A stretch of 59,839 nt of DNA from Brevibacterium iodinum ATCC 49514 (GCF_900169265.1 NZ_FXYX01000020.1:1-59839), one strand, 5' to 3'. Positions 40,255 through 49,678 are shown, numbered from the stretch's first letter. The notes: a model not told the origin generated them from the letters alone. A program made the numbers and translations.

Positions 40255-42119
40255 CTCTCCTCATCAATTGGGAAGTCGTTGTCGTCGGCGATCGCACTGC
40301 CGTCTTCGCCCACGTCGCCCGTGTCGCCCACGTCGGCAGGGTCGGCGAGGGCGTCGGGCAGGCGCATGCCGAAGCTCGCCCCGCCGAGGTCCGGGTCGTG
40401 ACCGTCGATGAGCCACACCGCTCCCCCGCCCTTCTCCGCGACCCGGCGGCTGAGCGCAAGGCCGATGCCGAGTCCGTGACCGTCCCCGGTGCCGGTTCCC
40501 GACGTCAGTCCGATCCCGAAATCCGGCGCCGAGGCGGCCGTCGAGGTCGAGAATCCCTCGTCGAAGATCTTCCCCGCCACCTCGTCGTCGATCCCGTCGC
40601 CAGTGTCCGTGACGACCGCGTGGAGCTCCGTCCCGGAGCTGAGCACCTGCACTTCGACCCGGCCCCCGTCCTCGGCGCACCGCCGGCCTGCGACCGCCGC
40701 ACGGACGGCATTGTCGATGAGGTTGCCGAGGATGAGCGTGACCGCCTCCGGGTCGCGGACCGCACCGACGGCCAGGGAGTCAGGGGTGACGGCCAGGGCC
40801 ACTCCTGCCTCGGCGGCGGTCGTCCCCTTCGCTTCCAGAACGGCGCGCAGGTACGGGTCGGACACGAGGTCGATGTCCTCGACGGGGGTCGTGATCGGAC
40901 CGGTGCCCAGGATCGAGGACAGGTAGGTGTGGGCCTCATCGGTGGCGCCCGTGTCGACGAGGCCGAGCACGGTATGCAGTCGGTTGGCGAACTCGTGGCG
41001 CTGGGTGCGCAGGGCCCGCGCCATGGCGGTGACGGATTCGAGCTGGCGAGCCATCGTCAGCATCTGGGTCTCGTCGCGGAGGGTCACAACCCCGCCGACC
41101 GAGACCCCGTCGCGTTGGACCCGCACCGCTGTTGCCAGCAGGATCCGGTCGCGAATCGTGATCCGCCGCCGCAAGGCTCCGTCCGCCGGGGCGTCGGCCA
41201 TGAGCGCGGTGATCTCATCGGGCACATTGACGAGTTCGTCGTCGGACACGGCGGCCAGTTCACGGTCGGAATCCCCCGCCGAGGCGGCTCCGCCGTTCGC
41301 GTCCACCTTTCCGTCCGCACGGTCGGAATCCCCCGCCGAGGTTGCACACAGCAGCTCCTTCGCGTTCGAATTGCTCAGGCTCAGTTTCCCGTTCGTATCG
41401 AATCCGAGCACCCCGTCGTCGAGGCCGTGGAGCACGGCCCCTTGGTCGCGGGCCATCTCGGCCAGCTCTTCGGGTCCGACGCCGAGCGTCTCCCTCCGCA
41501 GCCGGCGCCCGAGCATGACCGATACGACTCCACCGAGCGCCAGGGCGAGCACCGCGACGGTGCCGAGCAGGATGAGTTCGCGGCGGACGTCGGCATCGAG
41601 CACGGAGGCGAAGATGCCGACCGACACCTCACCGACGACGGTCTTGCCGTCCTCATTCGAATAGATCGGCACCTTCGCGCGCATGGTCTCGCCCAGGGTT
41701 CCGGATTCGTGGGAGACGTTCTCACGTCCGGCCAGTGCCTCATCCGGCGAGGTCGAGACCTTGTGCCCGATCTTCGACCGGTCGAGGTGGGTGAGTCGGA
41801 TGCCGCGGTCGTCGGTGATGACGGCGAAGCTGATGCCCGAGCGGTCGCGCAGATCATCGGTGATCGCCAACATCGAGGTCACGAGCTGCTCGTCGGGTTC
41901 CTCGGCATGCTCGGCAGAGGCCTGCGTGGCGGCGGCACGGACGGCCGGATCGATCGCCAGGGTGCGGGCAGTGGCCAGCGCCTTCGTCTCGGTCACCTCG
42001 GTGACGGTGCGCGCACCCATCCACGCGAACACTCCAGTGACCAAGCCGAGGATCACGATGACGAGTGCGAGCTGAGAGATCAGCACACGTCGGGAGAACG
42101 AACGATGGGGCCGGGGCAC
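40251..42119 (-). CDS. sensor histidine kinase, CitA/DcuS family
   Basis: A membrane sensor of about 622 residues. Two helices (about 12-34 and 184-203) bracket an extracytoplasmic PAS-like domain that in this family binds citrate or C4-dicarboxylates. A cytoplasmic PAS domain follows, then the family H-box QRHEFANRLHTVLGLV (H375 counted from GTG 42119) and an HATPase domain (NLIDNAVRAA; DTGDGIDDEV; GHGLGIGLALSRR). The start is uncertain: GTG 42119 or a TTG at 42155, neither with a good ribosome-binding site. A 24-bp in-frame repeat enlarges the cytoplasmic PAS domain. Confidence 0.9.
   Translation of the reverse strand: MPRPHRSFSRRVLISQLALVIVILGLVTGVFAWMGARTVTEVTETKALATARTLAIDPAVRAAATQASAEHAEEPDEQLVTSMLAITDDLRDRSGISFAVITDDRGIRLTHLDRSKIGHKVSTSPDEALAGRENVSHESGTLGETMRAKVPIYSNEDGKTVVGEVSVGIFASVLDADVRRELILLGTVAVLALALGGVVSVMLGRRLRRETLGVGPEELAEMARDQGAVLHGLDDGVLGFDTNGKLSLSNSNAKELLCATSAGDSDRADGKVDANGGAASAGDSDRELAAVSDDELVNVPDEITALMADAPADGALRRRITIRDRILLATAVRVQRDGVSVGGVVTLRDETQMLTMARQLESVTAMARALRTQRHEFANRLHTVLGLVDTGATDEAHTYLSSILGTGPITTPVEDIDLVSDPYLRAVLEAKGTTAAEAGVALAVTPDSLAVGAVRDPEAVTLILGNLIDNAVRAAVAGRRCAEDGGRVEVQVLSSGTELHAVVTDTGDGIDDEVAGKIFDEGFSTSTAASAPDFGIGLTSGTGTGDGHGLGIGLALSRRVAEKGGGAVWLIDGHDPDLGGASFGMRLPDALADPADVGDTGDVGEDGSAIADDNDFPIDEER
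41261..41341. repeat. 24-bp in-frame direct repeat inside the sensor kinase gene
   Basis: An identical 24-base unit beginning CACGGTCGGAATCCCCCGCC lies at 41261-41284 and 41318-41341, 57 bases apart (19 codons). Each copy encodes the peptide SAGDSDR. The result is a hydrophilic loop in the PAS domain that carries the recurrent CGCCGAGG motif. Confidence 0.85.
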
Positions 42120-42137
42120 GCGCTCAGCGTAGCCGCG

Positions 42138-42156
42138 TTTGAGCGCAATGCGCAAA
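42138..42156. promoter_or_regulatory. candidate operator in the kinase / citrate-transporter spacer
   Basis: TTTGAGC (42138-42144), 5-base centre GCAAT, GCGCAAA (42150-42156) forms an inverted repeat with one mismatch. It lies near the kinase start and about 110 bases before the transporter start, a plausible binding site for the CitB-like regulator. Confidence 0.4.
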
Positions 42157-42262
42157 AGGCGCGCAACGATCTAAACGCCATCAGTGCACACAAGCGCGCG
42201 CGGCCCGTGATCTGGGCCCTACGGTGTTTCGAGCCTCACATTCGCCTTCGAAGGAGAAGCTC

Positions 42263-43756
42263 GTGCTTGTCATTCTCGGTTTTGCCATGATCCTCGTCTT
42301 CATGACGCTGATCATGACCAAACGACTCTCGCCGATCCTCGCGCTCATCCTCGTGCCCACGATCTTCGGCCTCTTCGCCGGAGCAGGACTGGGTATCGGG
42401 GACATGGTCATGGACGCGATCGCCTCGATGTCGTCGACGGCAGCGCTGCTGCTCTTCGCCATCATCTACTTCGGCATCATGATCGACGTCGGCCTCTTCG
42501 ACAAGCTCGTCGAGTTCATCCTCAAGGTCGCCGGCAACGACCCCGTCAAGGTCGTCCTCGGCACCGCGCTGCTCACCGGCGCCGTGTCTCTCGACGGTGA
42601 CGGATCGACGACGTTCATCGTCGTCACCGCGGCCATGCTGCCGATCTACCAGCGCCTCGAGATGTCACCCGTGGTGCTCACCTGCGTCGCCGGCCTCATC
42701 AACGGCACCCTCAACATCGTCCCGTGGGGCGGCCCGACTGCCCGGGCCTCCTCGGCGCTGCAGATCGACGCGAACGAGATCTTCGTCCCCATGGTCCCGT
42801 CCCTGGTGGCCGGCCTGCTCGTGTGCCTCATCTTCGCCTATGTGCTCGGCATCTCCGAACGCCGCCGCCTGGCCAAGAACGGCGTCGCCTGGGTCGAGGA
42901 CCGCGGTTCGAATCGTCGCAGGGACCTCGTCGGCGCCGTGGCCGGAGCCAGCACGACCGCGGGCTCATCCGCGGGCACCACCGCGGGTGGGCACGGACAC
43001 GGATCCGGCTCGGCCGCCTCGGCGAATGACGACACCACCGCCGAGGCGGGACCCGCCTCCGCGAACGACACAGACGGATCCGCCGGAACTGGTTCGGGCC
43101 TGTCGAACACCGCGCTCGATCCCAACCGCGCGACCCTGCGACCGAAGCTGTTCTGGTTCAACCTGGCCCTGACCGTGGCCGTGATGGTCCTGCTCATCAT
43201 CGACATCCTGCCGCTGCCGTACCTATTCATGATCGGCACCGTCATCGCACTCATGGTCAACTTCCCGAAGATGAAGGACCAGCAGGAGGAACTCGCCTCC
43301 CATGCGACCGCGATCATCTCCGTCGTGGCCATGGTCATGGCCGCAGGCGTGCTCACCGGCATCATGTCCGGCACCGGAATGGTCGACGCGATGGCCGAAT
43401 GGCTCGTCGCGGTCATCCCGAACTCGATGGGGCCCTACATGGCCGTCATCACCGGTCTGCTGTCGATCCCGATGACGTTCTTCATGAGCAACGACGCCTT
43501 CTACTTCGGCATCCTGCCCGTCCTCGCCGAGACCGCCTCCCACTTCGGCATCTCCGCGTCGGATATGGCCCGCGCCTCGATCACCGGCCAGCCCGTGCAC
43601 ATGCAGTCGCCGCTCGTGCCCGCGATCCTGCTGCTCGTGTCCCTGTCCGGCGTCGAGCTCGGCGATCACCACAAGAAGGTGCTGTGGCGCGCACTCATCG
43701 TCGCCCTCGTCATGCTCGCCGTGGGTGTCGCCGTCGGCGTCATCGGAATCGGCTGA
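42263..43756 (+). CDS. citM: CitMHS family citrate transporter
   Basis: A 497-residue transporter of the CitMHS family, which takes up citrate complexed with Mg or Ca by proton symport. Many hydrophobic helices are evident, and the conserved GDGSTTFIVV and GGPTARAS segments are present. A long Gly/Ala/Ser/Asp loop (about residues 205-285, with a His-Gly stretch GGHGHGSGS) splits the two halves and carries the recurrent motif twice. The start is GTG 42263 with GAAGGAG at proper spacing; the frame extends upstream without a signal. It is divergent from the CitA/CitB system. The symbol reflects family resemblance. Confidence 0.88.
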   Translation: MLVILGFAMILVFMTLIMTKRLSPILALILVPTIFGLFAGAGLGIGDMVMDAIASMSSTAALLLFAIIYFGIMIDVGLFDKLVEFILKVAGNDPVKVVLGTALLTGAVSLDGDGSTTFIVVTAAMLPIYQRLEMSPVVLTCVAGLINGTLNIVPWGGPTARASSALQIDANEIFVPMVPSLVAGLLVCLIFAYVLGISERRRLAKNGVAWVEDRGSNRRRDLVGAVAGASTTAGSSAGTTAGGHGHGSGSAASANDDTTAEAGPASANDTDGSAGTGSGLSNTALDPNRATLRPKLFWFNLALTVAVMVLLIIDILPLPYLFMIGTVIALMVNFPKMKDQQEELASHATAIISVVAMVMAAGVLTGIMSGTGMVDAMAEWLVAVIPNSMGPYMAVITGLLSIPMTFFMSNDAFYFGILPVLAETASHFGISASDMARASITGQPVHMQSPLVPAILLLVSLSGVELGDHHKKVLWRALIVALVMLAVGVAVGVIGIG

Positions 43757-43769
43757 ACGGCGACCTACG

Positions 43770-44231
43770 ATGACTGATCTCTATTCGGCTCCACAGCGCC
43801 GCTTCCCTGCCCCGTCCCGGCAGGTCACCGCCTCACCGGGCATCGGTTCGGCTGCCGCGACCGTGGTCCTGGCGCTGCGTCCGGATTCTTCGGACGAGGT
43901 GCTCGAACAGGCGATCGCCGCGGCCGGCCGTGAGCACGCAGCGGTGCAGGCGGTCGTGTTCGGCACGGATACGACGACGGCTCCGTCGACGTCGTCCCTG
44001 TCCGAATGCACCAAGTTGGGCACGGCCCTCGCCGAGGCGGGACTCGAGTATGCCGTCCACCGTGCCGGTCCCGATCCGGCCGAGCAGATCCTCGGCCTCG
44101 CCGAGGAGCACGACGCCGCGGTGATCGTCATGAGCACGAAGCGCCGCTCACCCGTCGTGAAGCTGCTGCTCGGGTCGAGTGCGCAGCAGGTCATCCTCGA
44201 AGCCGATTGCCCGGTGCTGTTGGTGAAGTAG
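43770..44231 (+). CDS. universal stress protein (UspA family)
   Basis: A 153-residue UspA-type protein. The C-terminal nucleotide-binding pattern GSSAQQVILEADCPVLLVK corresponds to the G-x2-G-x9-G(S/T)-type loop and the last beta strand. The first 40 residues are variable. It starts 13 bases after the citrate transporter stop, so it is probably co-transcribed with it. A role linked to carbon supply is possible but not shown. Confidence 0.82.
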   Translation: MTDLYSAPQRRFPAPSRQVTASPGIGSAAATVVLALRPDSSDEVLEQAIAAAGREHAAVQAVVFGTDTTTAPSTSSLSECTKLGTALAEAGLEYAVHRAGPDPAEQILGLAEEHDAAVIVMSTKRRSPVVKLLLGSSAQQVILEADCPVLLVK

Positions 44232-44273
44232 AAGCCCGGGACAGGTCGCGGCCCGGTACACGGCGCCAGTCGT

Positions 44274-44292
44274 GCCGCGCCAGTCGCGCGGC
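44274..44292. terminator. weak hairpin between convergent genes
   Basis: GCCGCGC (44274-44280), loop CAGTC, GCGCGGC (44286-44292), ending at the stop region of the FAD oxidase gene and 42 bases after the stress-protein stop. Confidence 0.4.
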
Positions 44293-44293
44293 G

Positions 44294-45454
44294 CTAGACC
44301 CCTGCGATCCCTCGACCCGGGGCTAGGAACCCGCGCGGATCGACGAGCGACTTGAGCTCTACCAGACCCTGCCGCCCCGGCTGCGGGCCCCACGCGTCGA
44401 CCTCATCCCAGACCGGAGCGGGCGCATGGATGAGCCGGGCGGCGATGAAGTGCAGTCCGAAGCTGCGTAGATGTTCGAGGACCACGCGCGTGGCCACTCC
44501 GGGTTCGGAACCCGGGGCGCCGACGCCCAGTTCGAAGGCCCCTGTCGCGCTGCCGCGCAGCTGCAGCGGATAGCCGATCGTCGTCTCCAGCCGGTCGACG
44601 GCATCGATGAGGGTCGGAATGAAACTCGGTGCCACGGACACCCCGATGGTCGCGGCCAGGCGAGCTCTGCTCCCCCACCATTCCGGTTCCCCGCACGGGG
44701 TTGCCCCGGGAACCCAATCCACGAGGTGGCCCACCTCGGCTTCGACCTCGTCGGTGTCCCCCTCGATGAGGACCACTGTCGCCGCCGGTGACCCGGGCGG
44801 ACGTTCGATGTTGACCGCATCGGGGACGCGGCGGGCGACGAGGAGGTCGGCGGCCGCCTCGTCGCCGGGGATCCATATGAACCTCTGCGTTGCGGGTCGC
44901 GGAGTCAGACGGATCTCGGCTTCGGCAATGATCGCCCGGGTCCCCCATGATCCGGTGACGAGGCTGCGCAGATCGCGGCCGTCCAGATCCGGGTGGAGTC
45001 CGTGAGCGGTGCGGACGATGGTCCCGTCGGCGGCGACGGTCGTCACGGACTGCACTGTCTCGGCCAGCCGAGGACGGCGCAGACAACGGGACCCGGTGGC
45101 CGCGGTGGCGATCATTCCGCCGAGCGTGGCGCCGGCCTCGACGCGGTCAAGCGGTAGGTCGGCGAGGATCTCCTGCCCGGATTGGGCTGCGAACCTGTTG
45201 AGGGCGCTGATCCGGGTGCCGGCTCCGGCACGGATGGTGCCGCCGCGAGGGGCAGCCGCCTCGGCGATGGAGGTCAAGTCGATGAGAAGCCCCGGAGTGG
45301 ACGCGGGCGGATGATCGTCGAAGGCGGTGCCGCCGCCGAACACTGCGACGGTGCGGTTCTCGGCATGTGCGCGGGCCATGAGTTCGGAGAGTTCGGCGAT
45401 GCTGCTGGGACTGGCCAGTCGGGGCAGTTCGTCTGTGGTCAGGCTCATCCGCAT
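44294..45454 (-). CDS. FAD-binding oxidoreductase, GlcE/D-lactate dehydrogenase-like
   Basis: A 386-residue flavoprotein with a PCMH-type FAD-binding domain (about 10-185: VAVFGGGTAFDD, GATLGGMIATAATGS, GSWGTRAIIAEAEIRL) and the C-terminal pattern VDPRGFLAPGRGIAG common to glycolate and lactate oxidases. It most resembles the small FAD subunit GlcE of glycolate oxidase; no GlcD or iron-sulfur GlcF gene is next to it. It lies downstream of malate synthase and opposite a lactate/glycolate permease, so oxidation of a 2-hydroxyacid to glyoxylate or pyruvate is plausible. ATG 45454 or 45448 may be the start. Confidence 0.75.
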   Translation of the reverse strand: MRMSLTTDELPRLASPSSIAELSELMARAHAENRTVAVFGGGTAFDDHPPASTPGLLIDLTSIAEAAAPRGGTIRAGAGTRISALNRFAAQSGQEILADLPLDRVEAGATLGGMIATAATGSRCLRRPRLAETVQSVTTVAADGTIVRTAHGLHPDLDGRDLRSLVTGSWGTRAIIAEAEIRLTPRPATQRFIWIPGDEAAADLLVARRVPDAVNIERPPGSPAATVVLIEGDTDEVEAEVGHLVDWVPGATPCGEPEWWGSRARLAATIGVSVAPSFIPTLIDAVDRLETTIGYPLQLRGSATGAFELGVGAPGSEPGVATRVVLEHLRSFGLHFIAARLIHAPAPVWDEVDAWGPQPGRQGLVELKSLVDPRGFLAPGRGIAGV

Positions 45455-45514
45455 CTTCCGTTCCTGCTGTCTCGGGCGCTGCGCTGCGTGCGTGTGTATG
45501 TCGAGCTTAGCGAA

Positions 45515-45561
45515 GAACGCCCCCGAAATCGGTGCACATTGCACAGATTTCGGGGGCGTTC
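45515..45561 (-). terminator. aceB terminator
   Basis: Perfect 16-bp arms GAACGCCCCCGAAATC (45515-45530) and GATTTCGGGGGCGTTC (45546-45561); the loop contains a second small GTGC/GCAC pairing. It lies between aceB and the FAD oxidase gene. Confidence 0.9.
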
Positions 45562-45638
45562 GGTGTCGTCACCGGCCGTGGACCTGCATGCCCGAATCGG
45601 GGCACGCAGCAGGGCCGGAGTCGATCACGACCTGCGGA

Positions 45639-47243
45639 TCACGGCATGCGGGCGTAGGCCGGCAGGGTGAGGAAGTCGACGTACTCGGGGTCGAGGGCGA
45701 CCGAGACGAAGGTGTCGGTGGCGTCCTTCCAACCTGAGTCGTCACCGGGCAGCTTGGCGACCTCCTCGGCGACGATGCGCTCGACGAGTTCCTTCGTCAC
45801 CTTCTCACCGGAGTCCAGGGTGATGCCGGCATCGAGCCACTGCCACACCTGGGAGCGGGAGATCTCGGCGGTCGCGGCGTCCTCCATGAGTCCGTTGATG
45901 GCGACCGCGCCGTTGCCTTCGAGCCAGGCGCGCAGGTACTGGATGCCGACGGACACGTTGGTACGCAGGCCCGCCTCGGTCATCGAGCCCGGGGTCGACT
46001 TCACGTCGAGGAGATCGGCGGCGGTGACGTTGACGTCTTCGCGCTTGTTGTCGATCTGGTTGGGCTTGTCGCCGAGGGTCTCGGTGAAGACCTCCTTGCA
46101 CAGGGAGACCATGCCGGGGTGGGCGACCCAGGAGCCGTCGAAGCCCTTGCCGGCCTCGCGGGACTTGTCCTCGCGGACCTTGTCGAAGGCGGCCTTGTTC
46201 GCGGCTTCGTCCTTCGAGGGCACGAACGCGGACATTCCGCCGATCGCGTGGGCGCCGCGCTTGTGGCAGGTGCGTGCGAGCAGTTCGGTGTAGGCGCGCA
46301 TGAACGGCACCGTCATGGTCACGTCCGAGCGGTCCGGCAGCAGGAACTCGGAGCCGCGGGAGCGGTAGTACTTGATGACGGAGAAGATGTAGTCCCAGCG
46401 TCCGGCATTGAGGCCGGCCGAGTGCTCGCGCAGTTCGTAGAGGATCTCTTCCATCTCGAAGGCTGCGGGGTAGGTCTCGATGAGCACGGTGGCCCGGATG
46501 GTGCCGCGGGCCAGGCCGAAGGCATCTTCGGCGTGTTCGAAGACCTGGTTCCACAGGCGGGCCTCGAGGTGGGACTCCATCTTCGCGAGGTAGAAGTAGG
46601 GGCCGCGGCCCTTCTTGATCTGGATCTGGCCGGCGGTTGCGAAGTAGAGCGCGAAGTCGACGAGCGAACCGGAGGTCTCCTCGCCGTCGATGAGGATGTG
46701 CTTCTCGGGCATGTGCCAGCCGCGGGGGCGTACGACGATGGTCGGCAGCTCCTCGTCGGGGGCGAGCTTGTATTCCTTGCCCTCAGGCGAGGTGAAGTCG
46801 ATTTCGCGGTTGAGCGAGTCGAGCAGGTTGATCTGGCCCTGGATGACCGAGTCCCACTGCGGGGTGTTCGCGTCCTCCTGGTCGGCCAGCCACACCTTCG
46901 CGCCGGAGTTGAGCGCGTTGATCGTCATCTTCTTGTACGTCGGGCCGGTGACCTCGACGCGGCGGTCTTCGAGGCCGGGTGCCGGAGGCGCGACCTGCCA
47001 GGAGGGATCGTTGCGGATCTCAGCGGTCTCGGGGAGGAAGTCGAGGTCCTTGGCTGCGGCGATTTCGGCCTGGCGTTCCTTGCGGGCCTCGAGGCGATCG
47101 AGACGGTCGCCGTTGAACTTCCGGTGCAGATCGACGATGAGCTCAAGCGCCTTGGGCGTGAGGACCTTCTCAGCCCCGTCCGGCAGCTCACCGGTGATCT
47201 CCATCCCGGCGGGGATGTCCAGGTTTTCGATATGAGCGGTCAT
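45639..47243 (-). CDS. aceB: malate synthase A
   Basis: Condenses glyoxylate and acetyl-CoA to malate in the glyoxylate shunt or glycolate use. The 534-residue length is that of isoform A. The family signature is present as REHSAGLNAGRWDYIFS, with upstream VRPRGWHMPEKH and WLADQEDANTP active-site segments. AAGGAG precedes the ATG at 47243. No isocitrate lyase is in the window. The gene faces the permease gene across a spacer with a strong palindrome, suggesting joint control. Confidence 0.97.
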   Translation of the reverse strand: MTAHIENLDIPAGMEITGELPDGAEKVLTPKALELIVDLHRKFNGDRLDRLEARKERQAEIAAAKDLDFLPETAEIRNDPSWQVAPPAPGLEDRRVEVTGPTYKKMTINALNSGAKVWLADQEDANTPQWDSVIQGQINLLDSLNREIDFTSPEGKEYKLAPDEELPTIVVRPRGWHMPEKHILIDGEETSGSLVDFALYFATAGQIQIKKGRGPYFYLAKMESHLEARLWNQVFEHAEDAFGLARGTIRATVLIETYPAAFEMEEILYELREHSAGLNAGRWDYIFSVIKYYRSRGSEFLLPDRSDVTMTVPFMRAYTELLARTCHKRGAHAIGGMSAFVPSKDEAANKAAFDKVREDKSREAGKGFDGSWVAHPGMVSLCKEVFTETLGDKPNQIDNKREDVNVTAADLLDVKSTPGSMTEAGLRTNVSVGIQYLRAWLEGNGAVAINGLMEDAATAEISRSQVWQWLDAGITLDSGEKVTKELVERIVAEEVAKLPGDDSGWKDATDTFVSVALDPEYVDFLTLPAYARMP

Positions 47244-47335
47244 CGATGGTTCTCCTTAGTCAGCACATCGGTGCTGCGTCCTTATCCACATCTGGCGATG
47301 CGATATGTTCGCTGGTCAACGGGGTTTTGACTGCG

Positions 47336-47358
47336 ACATTTTCACATTGTGAAAATGT
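47336..47358. promoter_or_regulatory. palindromic operator between aceB and the permease gene
   Basis: Two perfect 10-bp arms, ACATTTTCAC (47336-47345) and GTGAAAATGT (47349-47358), are separated by ATT. It lies 93 bases before the aceB start and about 140 before the permease start in an AT-rich stretch. The symmetry and position suggest a dimeric regulator controlling both genes; its identity is unknown. Confidence 0.7.
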
Positions 47359-47499
47359 TTGTTCACACAACGAAAGAATATGAGGTGATGCACGTCTCGT
47401 CAAACCCTATCCTGCATTCGAGACGGTGTGTTCATTGACTCCGCCCCAAGCGCTCGGGACGATAGGGGGAACATCTCTCATGGACTCGCCGAGGCGGCA

Positions 47500-49512
47500 A
47501 TGGTGCCGCGGATCGGACTCACGGTGGACAACCTCGCTGTTGCAGCTCTTCTGGCCCTCTCCCCCATCCTCTTGGCCGGAATCCTTCTCATCGGATTCCG
47601 CTGGCCCGCCAAATACGCCATGCCCATCGGCCTGGTCGCCGCAGCACTCGTGGCGAACTTCGCGTGGAAGATCGAGTGGGTGACGATCGGCGCCTCGGTC
47701 GTCCAGGGCCTCCTCGTCGCGATCGGCCTGCTGTGGATCGTCTTCGGTGCGCTTCTGCTGTTGGCCACGATCACCCGGTCCGGAGCGATCGAAACGATCC
47801 GCGCCGGCTTCATCGCGATCTCCCCGGACCGGCGGGTGCAGGTCATCATCGTCGCCTGGCTCTTCGGATCCTTCATCGAGGGCGCCGCCGGCTTCGGCAC
47901 TCCGGCCGCCGTGGTCGCCCCGCTCATGCTGGCCCTCGGCTTCCCCGCGATCGCCGCGGTGCTCGCCGGGCTCGTCATCCAGTCGACGCCGGTGAGCTTC
48001 GGCGCCGTCGGCACTCCGATGGTGCTGGGCATCGGCTCCGGGCTGGCGCAGGAGGACGGGTCGATGTCGGCCGACGTCGCCGAACGCGCCGGTCAGCTCG
48101 GCCTCGGCCAGGCCGAGTTCGTCGCTCATACCGCCGCTCAGGTCGCGCTCATCCACGCCTGCTGCGGCATCCTCATCCCGCTGCTGCTCTCCTGCCTGAT
48201 GACCGGGTTCTTCGGTGCCAATCGGCGTTTCGCCGACGGTCTGGCCATCGCCCCGTTCGCGATCTATGCGGCCCTGGCCATGATCGTGCCCTACCTCATC
48301 GTGGCCAATGTGCTCGGCCCGGAGTTCCCGTCGCTGCTCGGCGGGCTCATCGGTCTCGTCATCGTCGTGACGACCTCGCGGATGGGGTTCCTCATGCCCA
48401 AGAAGACCTGGGACTTCGCTCCGCGTGAGAAGTGGCCGGCATTCTGGATGGGCACCGTCGACCCGAACAAGGAGAAGGCGCAGCTGACCAAGAAGATGTC
48501 GCTGCCCCGCGCCTGGTCGCCGTATCTCATCGTCGTCGCCCTGCTTCTCATCACCCGCAATGTGCCCGCGATCAAGGAGTTCCTCAACGGTCCGGCCGTG
48601 ATCAAGATCGACAACATCTTCGGCACCCCGATCAGCCAGAATATGGATCTGCTGTGGTCGCCCGGCGCGATCTTCGCCCTCGCCTGCGGGCTGACGTACT
48701 TCATCCACCGGATGACGAAGAAGCAGATCGCAGGCTCGTGGCAGATCGCCGGTTCGCAGATCGCCGGCGCGGCCGTGGCCCTGCTGTGTTCCCTGCCGCT
48801 GGTGCGCGTGTTCATCAACTCCGGCGCCGACTACAACGGCGCTGGCCTGGATTCGATGCCGGTCACCCTCGCCGAGGCGGCCGCCAGTTCCGTGGGCGAC
48901 GCCTGGCCGCTGTTCGCCCCGTTCGTCGGTGCCCTGGGTGCCTTCGTCGCAGGGTCGAACACCGTCTCGAACGTCATGTTCTCGCAGTTCCAGTTCTCCA
49001 CCGGCACCGCGATCGGTGCCGCCAGCCCTGAGACCGTGGTCGCGGCTCAGGCGGTCGGTGGCGCCGCTGGGAATATGGTGGCCGTGCACAACGTCGTAGC
49101 CGCCTCGGCGACGGTGGGACTCATCGGTCGGGAGGGCGAGCTCATCCGGCGGACGTCGATCCCGATGCTCGTCTATTCGCTGGCTGCGGGCACTCTGGCG
49201 TTCGTCGGCCTCAACGGTCTGGGCTTCAATGCGGGCACCGTCGTGCTCACTGCGATCGTCATCGGCCTCGCCGTCGTCGTGGTGATGATCCGCCGCTCCC
49301 CGGGCAAGCCGCTGCCGGGCCTTGAAGCAGGCGCTGGCAGTATTGCCCGAGCCGGCGCTTCCACCGGCAGCGCAGCGGACGATGTGACCGGTGCGGCAGC
49401 CACAGACGAGGGCATGGCCGACGGGATTGCCGAAGGCGCCGACGGGCACTCGGCTCGCGGCGGCAGCTCTGACATCGACGATGACGAACCGGAACCCACC
49501 CAACGGGCCTGA
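47500..49512 (+). CDS. L-lactate/glycolate permease (LctP family)
   Basis: A 670-residue secondary transporter of the LctP family, which imports L-lactate, D-lactate or glycolate with protons. At least twelve membrane helices are evident, and the conserved stretch [19 protein letters not shown] is diagnostic, as is [12 protein letters not shown] near the C-terminal part. A hydrophilic tail of about 60 residues follows the last helix. I chose ATG 47500 because GAGGCGG precedes it and family homology starts soon after; a GTG at 47428 is in frame. Divergence from malate synthase favours glycolate as one substrate. Confidence 0.88.
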   Translation: MVPRIGLTVDNLAVAALLALSPILLAGILLIGFRWPAKYAMPIGLVAAALVANFAWKIEWVTIGASVVQGLLVAIGLLWIVFGALLLLATITRSGAIETIRAGFIAISPDRRVQVIIVAWLFGSFIEGAAGFGTPAAVVAPLMLALGFPAIAAVLAGLVIQSTPVSFGAVGTPMVLGIGSGLAQEDGSMSADVAERAGQLGLGQAEFVAHTAAQVALIHACCGILIPLLLSCLMTGFFGANRRFADGLAIAPFAIYAALAMIVPYLIVANVLGPEFPSLLGGLIGLVIVVTTSRMGFLMPKKTWDFAPREKWPAFWMGTVDPNKEKAQLTKKMSLPRAWSPYLIVVALLLITRNVPAIKEFLNGPAVIKIDNIFGTPISQNMDLLWSPGAIFALACGLTYFIHRMTKKQIAGSWQIAGSQIAGAAVALLCSLPLVRVFINSGADYNGAGLDSMPVTLAEAAASSVGDAWPLFAPFVGALGAFVAGSNTVSNVMFSQFQFSTGTAIGAASPETVVAAQAVGGAAGNMVAVHNVVAASATVGLIGREGELIRRTSIPMLVYSLAAGTLAFVGLNGLGFNAGTVVLTAIVIGLAVVVVMIRRSPGKPLPGLEAGAGSIARAGASTGSAADDVTGAAATDEGMADGIAEGADGHSARGGSSDIDDDEPEPTQRA

Positions 49513-49577
49513 CGCTCCCGCCCGCGCGAATCGTCCCCGCACCTTACGCTCACGCCCGCGCGGATCTTCCCCGCACC
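49512..49577. repeat. tandem 32-bp imperfect repeat downstream of the permease gene
   Basis: Copies at 49512-49543 and 49546-49577 share about nine tenths of their bases (ACGCTC.CGCCCGCGCG, then a run ending CCCCGCACC). The first overlaps the permease stop by one base. No coding role is apparent. Confidence 0.7.
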
Positions 49578-49581
49578 AGGT

Positions 49582-49662
49582 GTCATCGCCTTTTGAGTCG
49601 GGAGTCATCGCCTTTTGTTCCACGCATCGGGTTCAAACGCGATGTGCCGATCAAAAGGCGAT
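49582..49662. repeat. three copies of ATCGCCTTTTG, two direct and one inverted
   Basis: GTCATCGCCTTTTG occurs at 49582-49595 and 49604-49617; the reverse complement CAAAAGGCGAT is at 49652-49662. Copies two and three can pair as an 11-bp stem with a 34-nt loop and may act as the permease terminator. Confidence 0.6.
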
Positions 49663-49678
49663 TCGCCCAGAACGCGAC

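Noticed and set aside
40398..42290. A 630-codon plus-strand frame opposite the sensor kinase, and a 738-codon minus-strand frame at 47407-49623 opposite the permease
   Set aside because: Both mirror well-supported genes and show no family motifs.
47282..47290. Perfect DnaA-box 9-mers TTATCCACA (here, and inverted at 10150-10158)
   Set aside because: Single isolated boxes with no cluster, AT-rich unwinding element or dnaA/dnaN nearby; not an origin.
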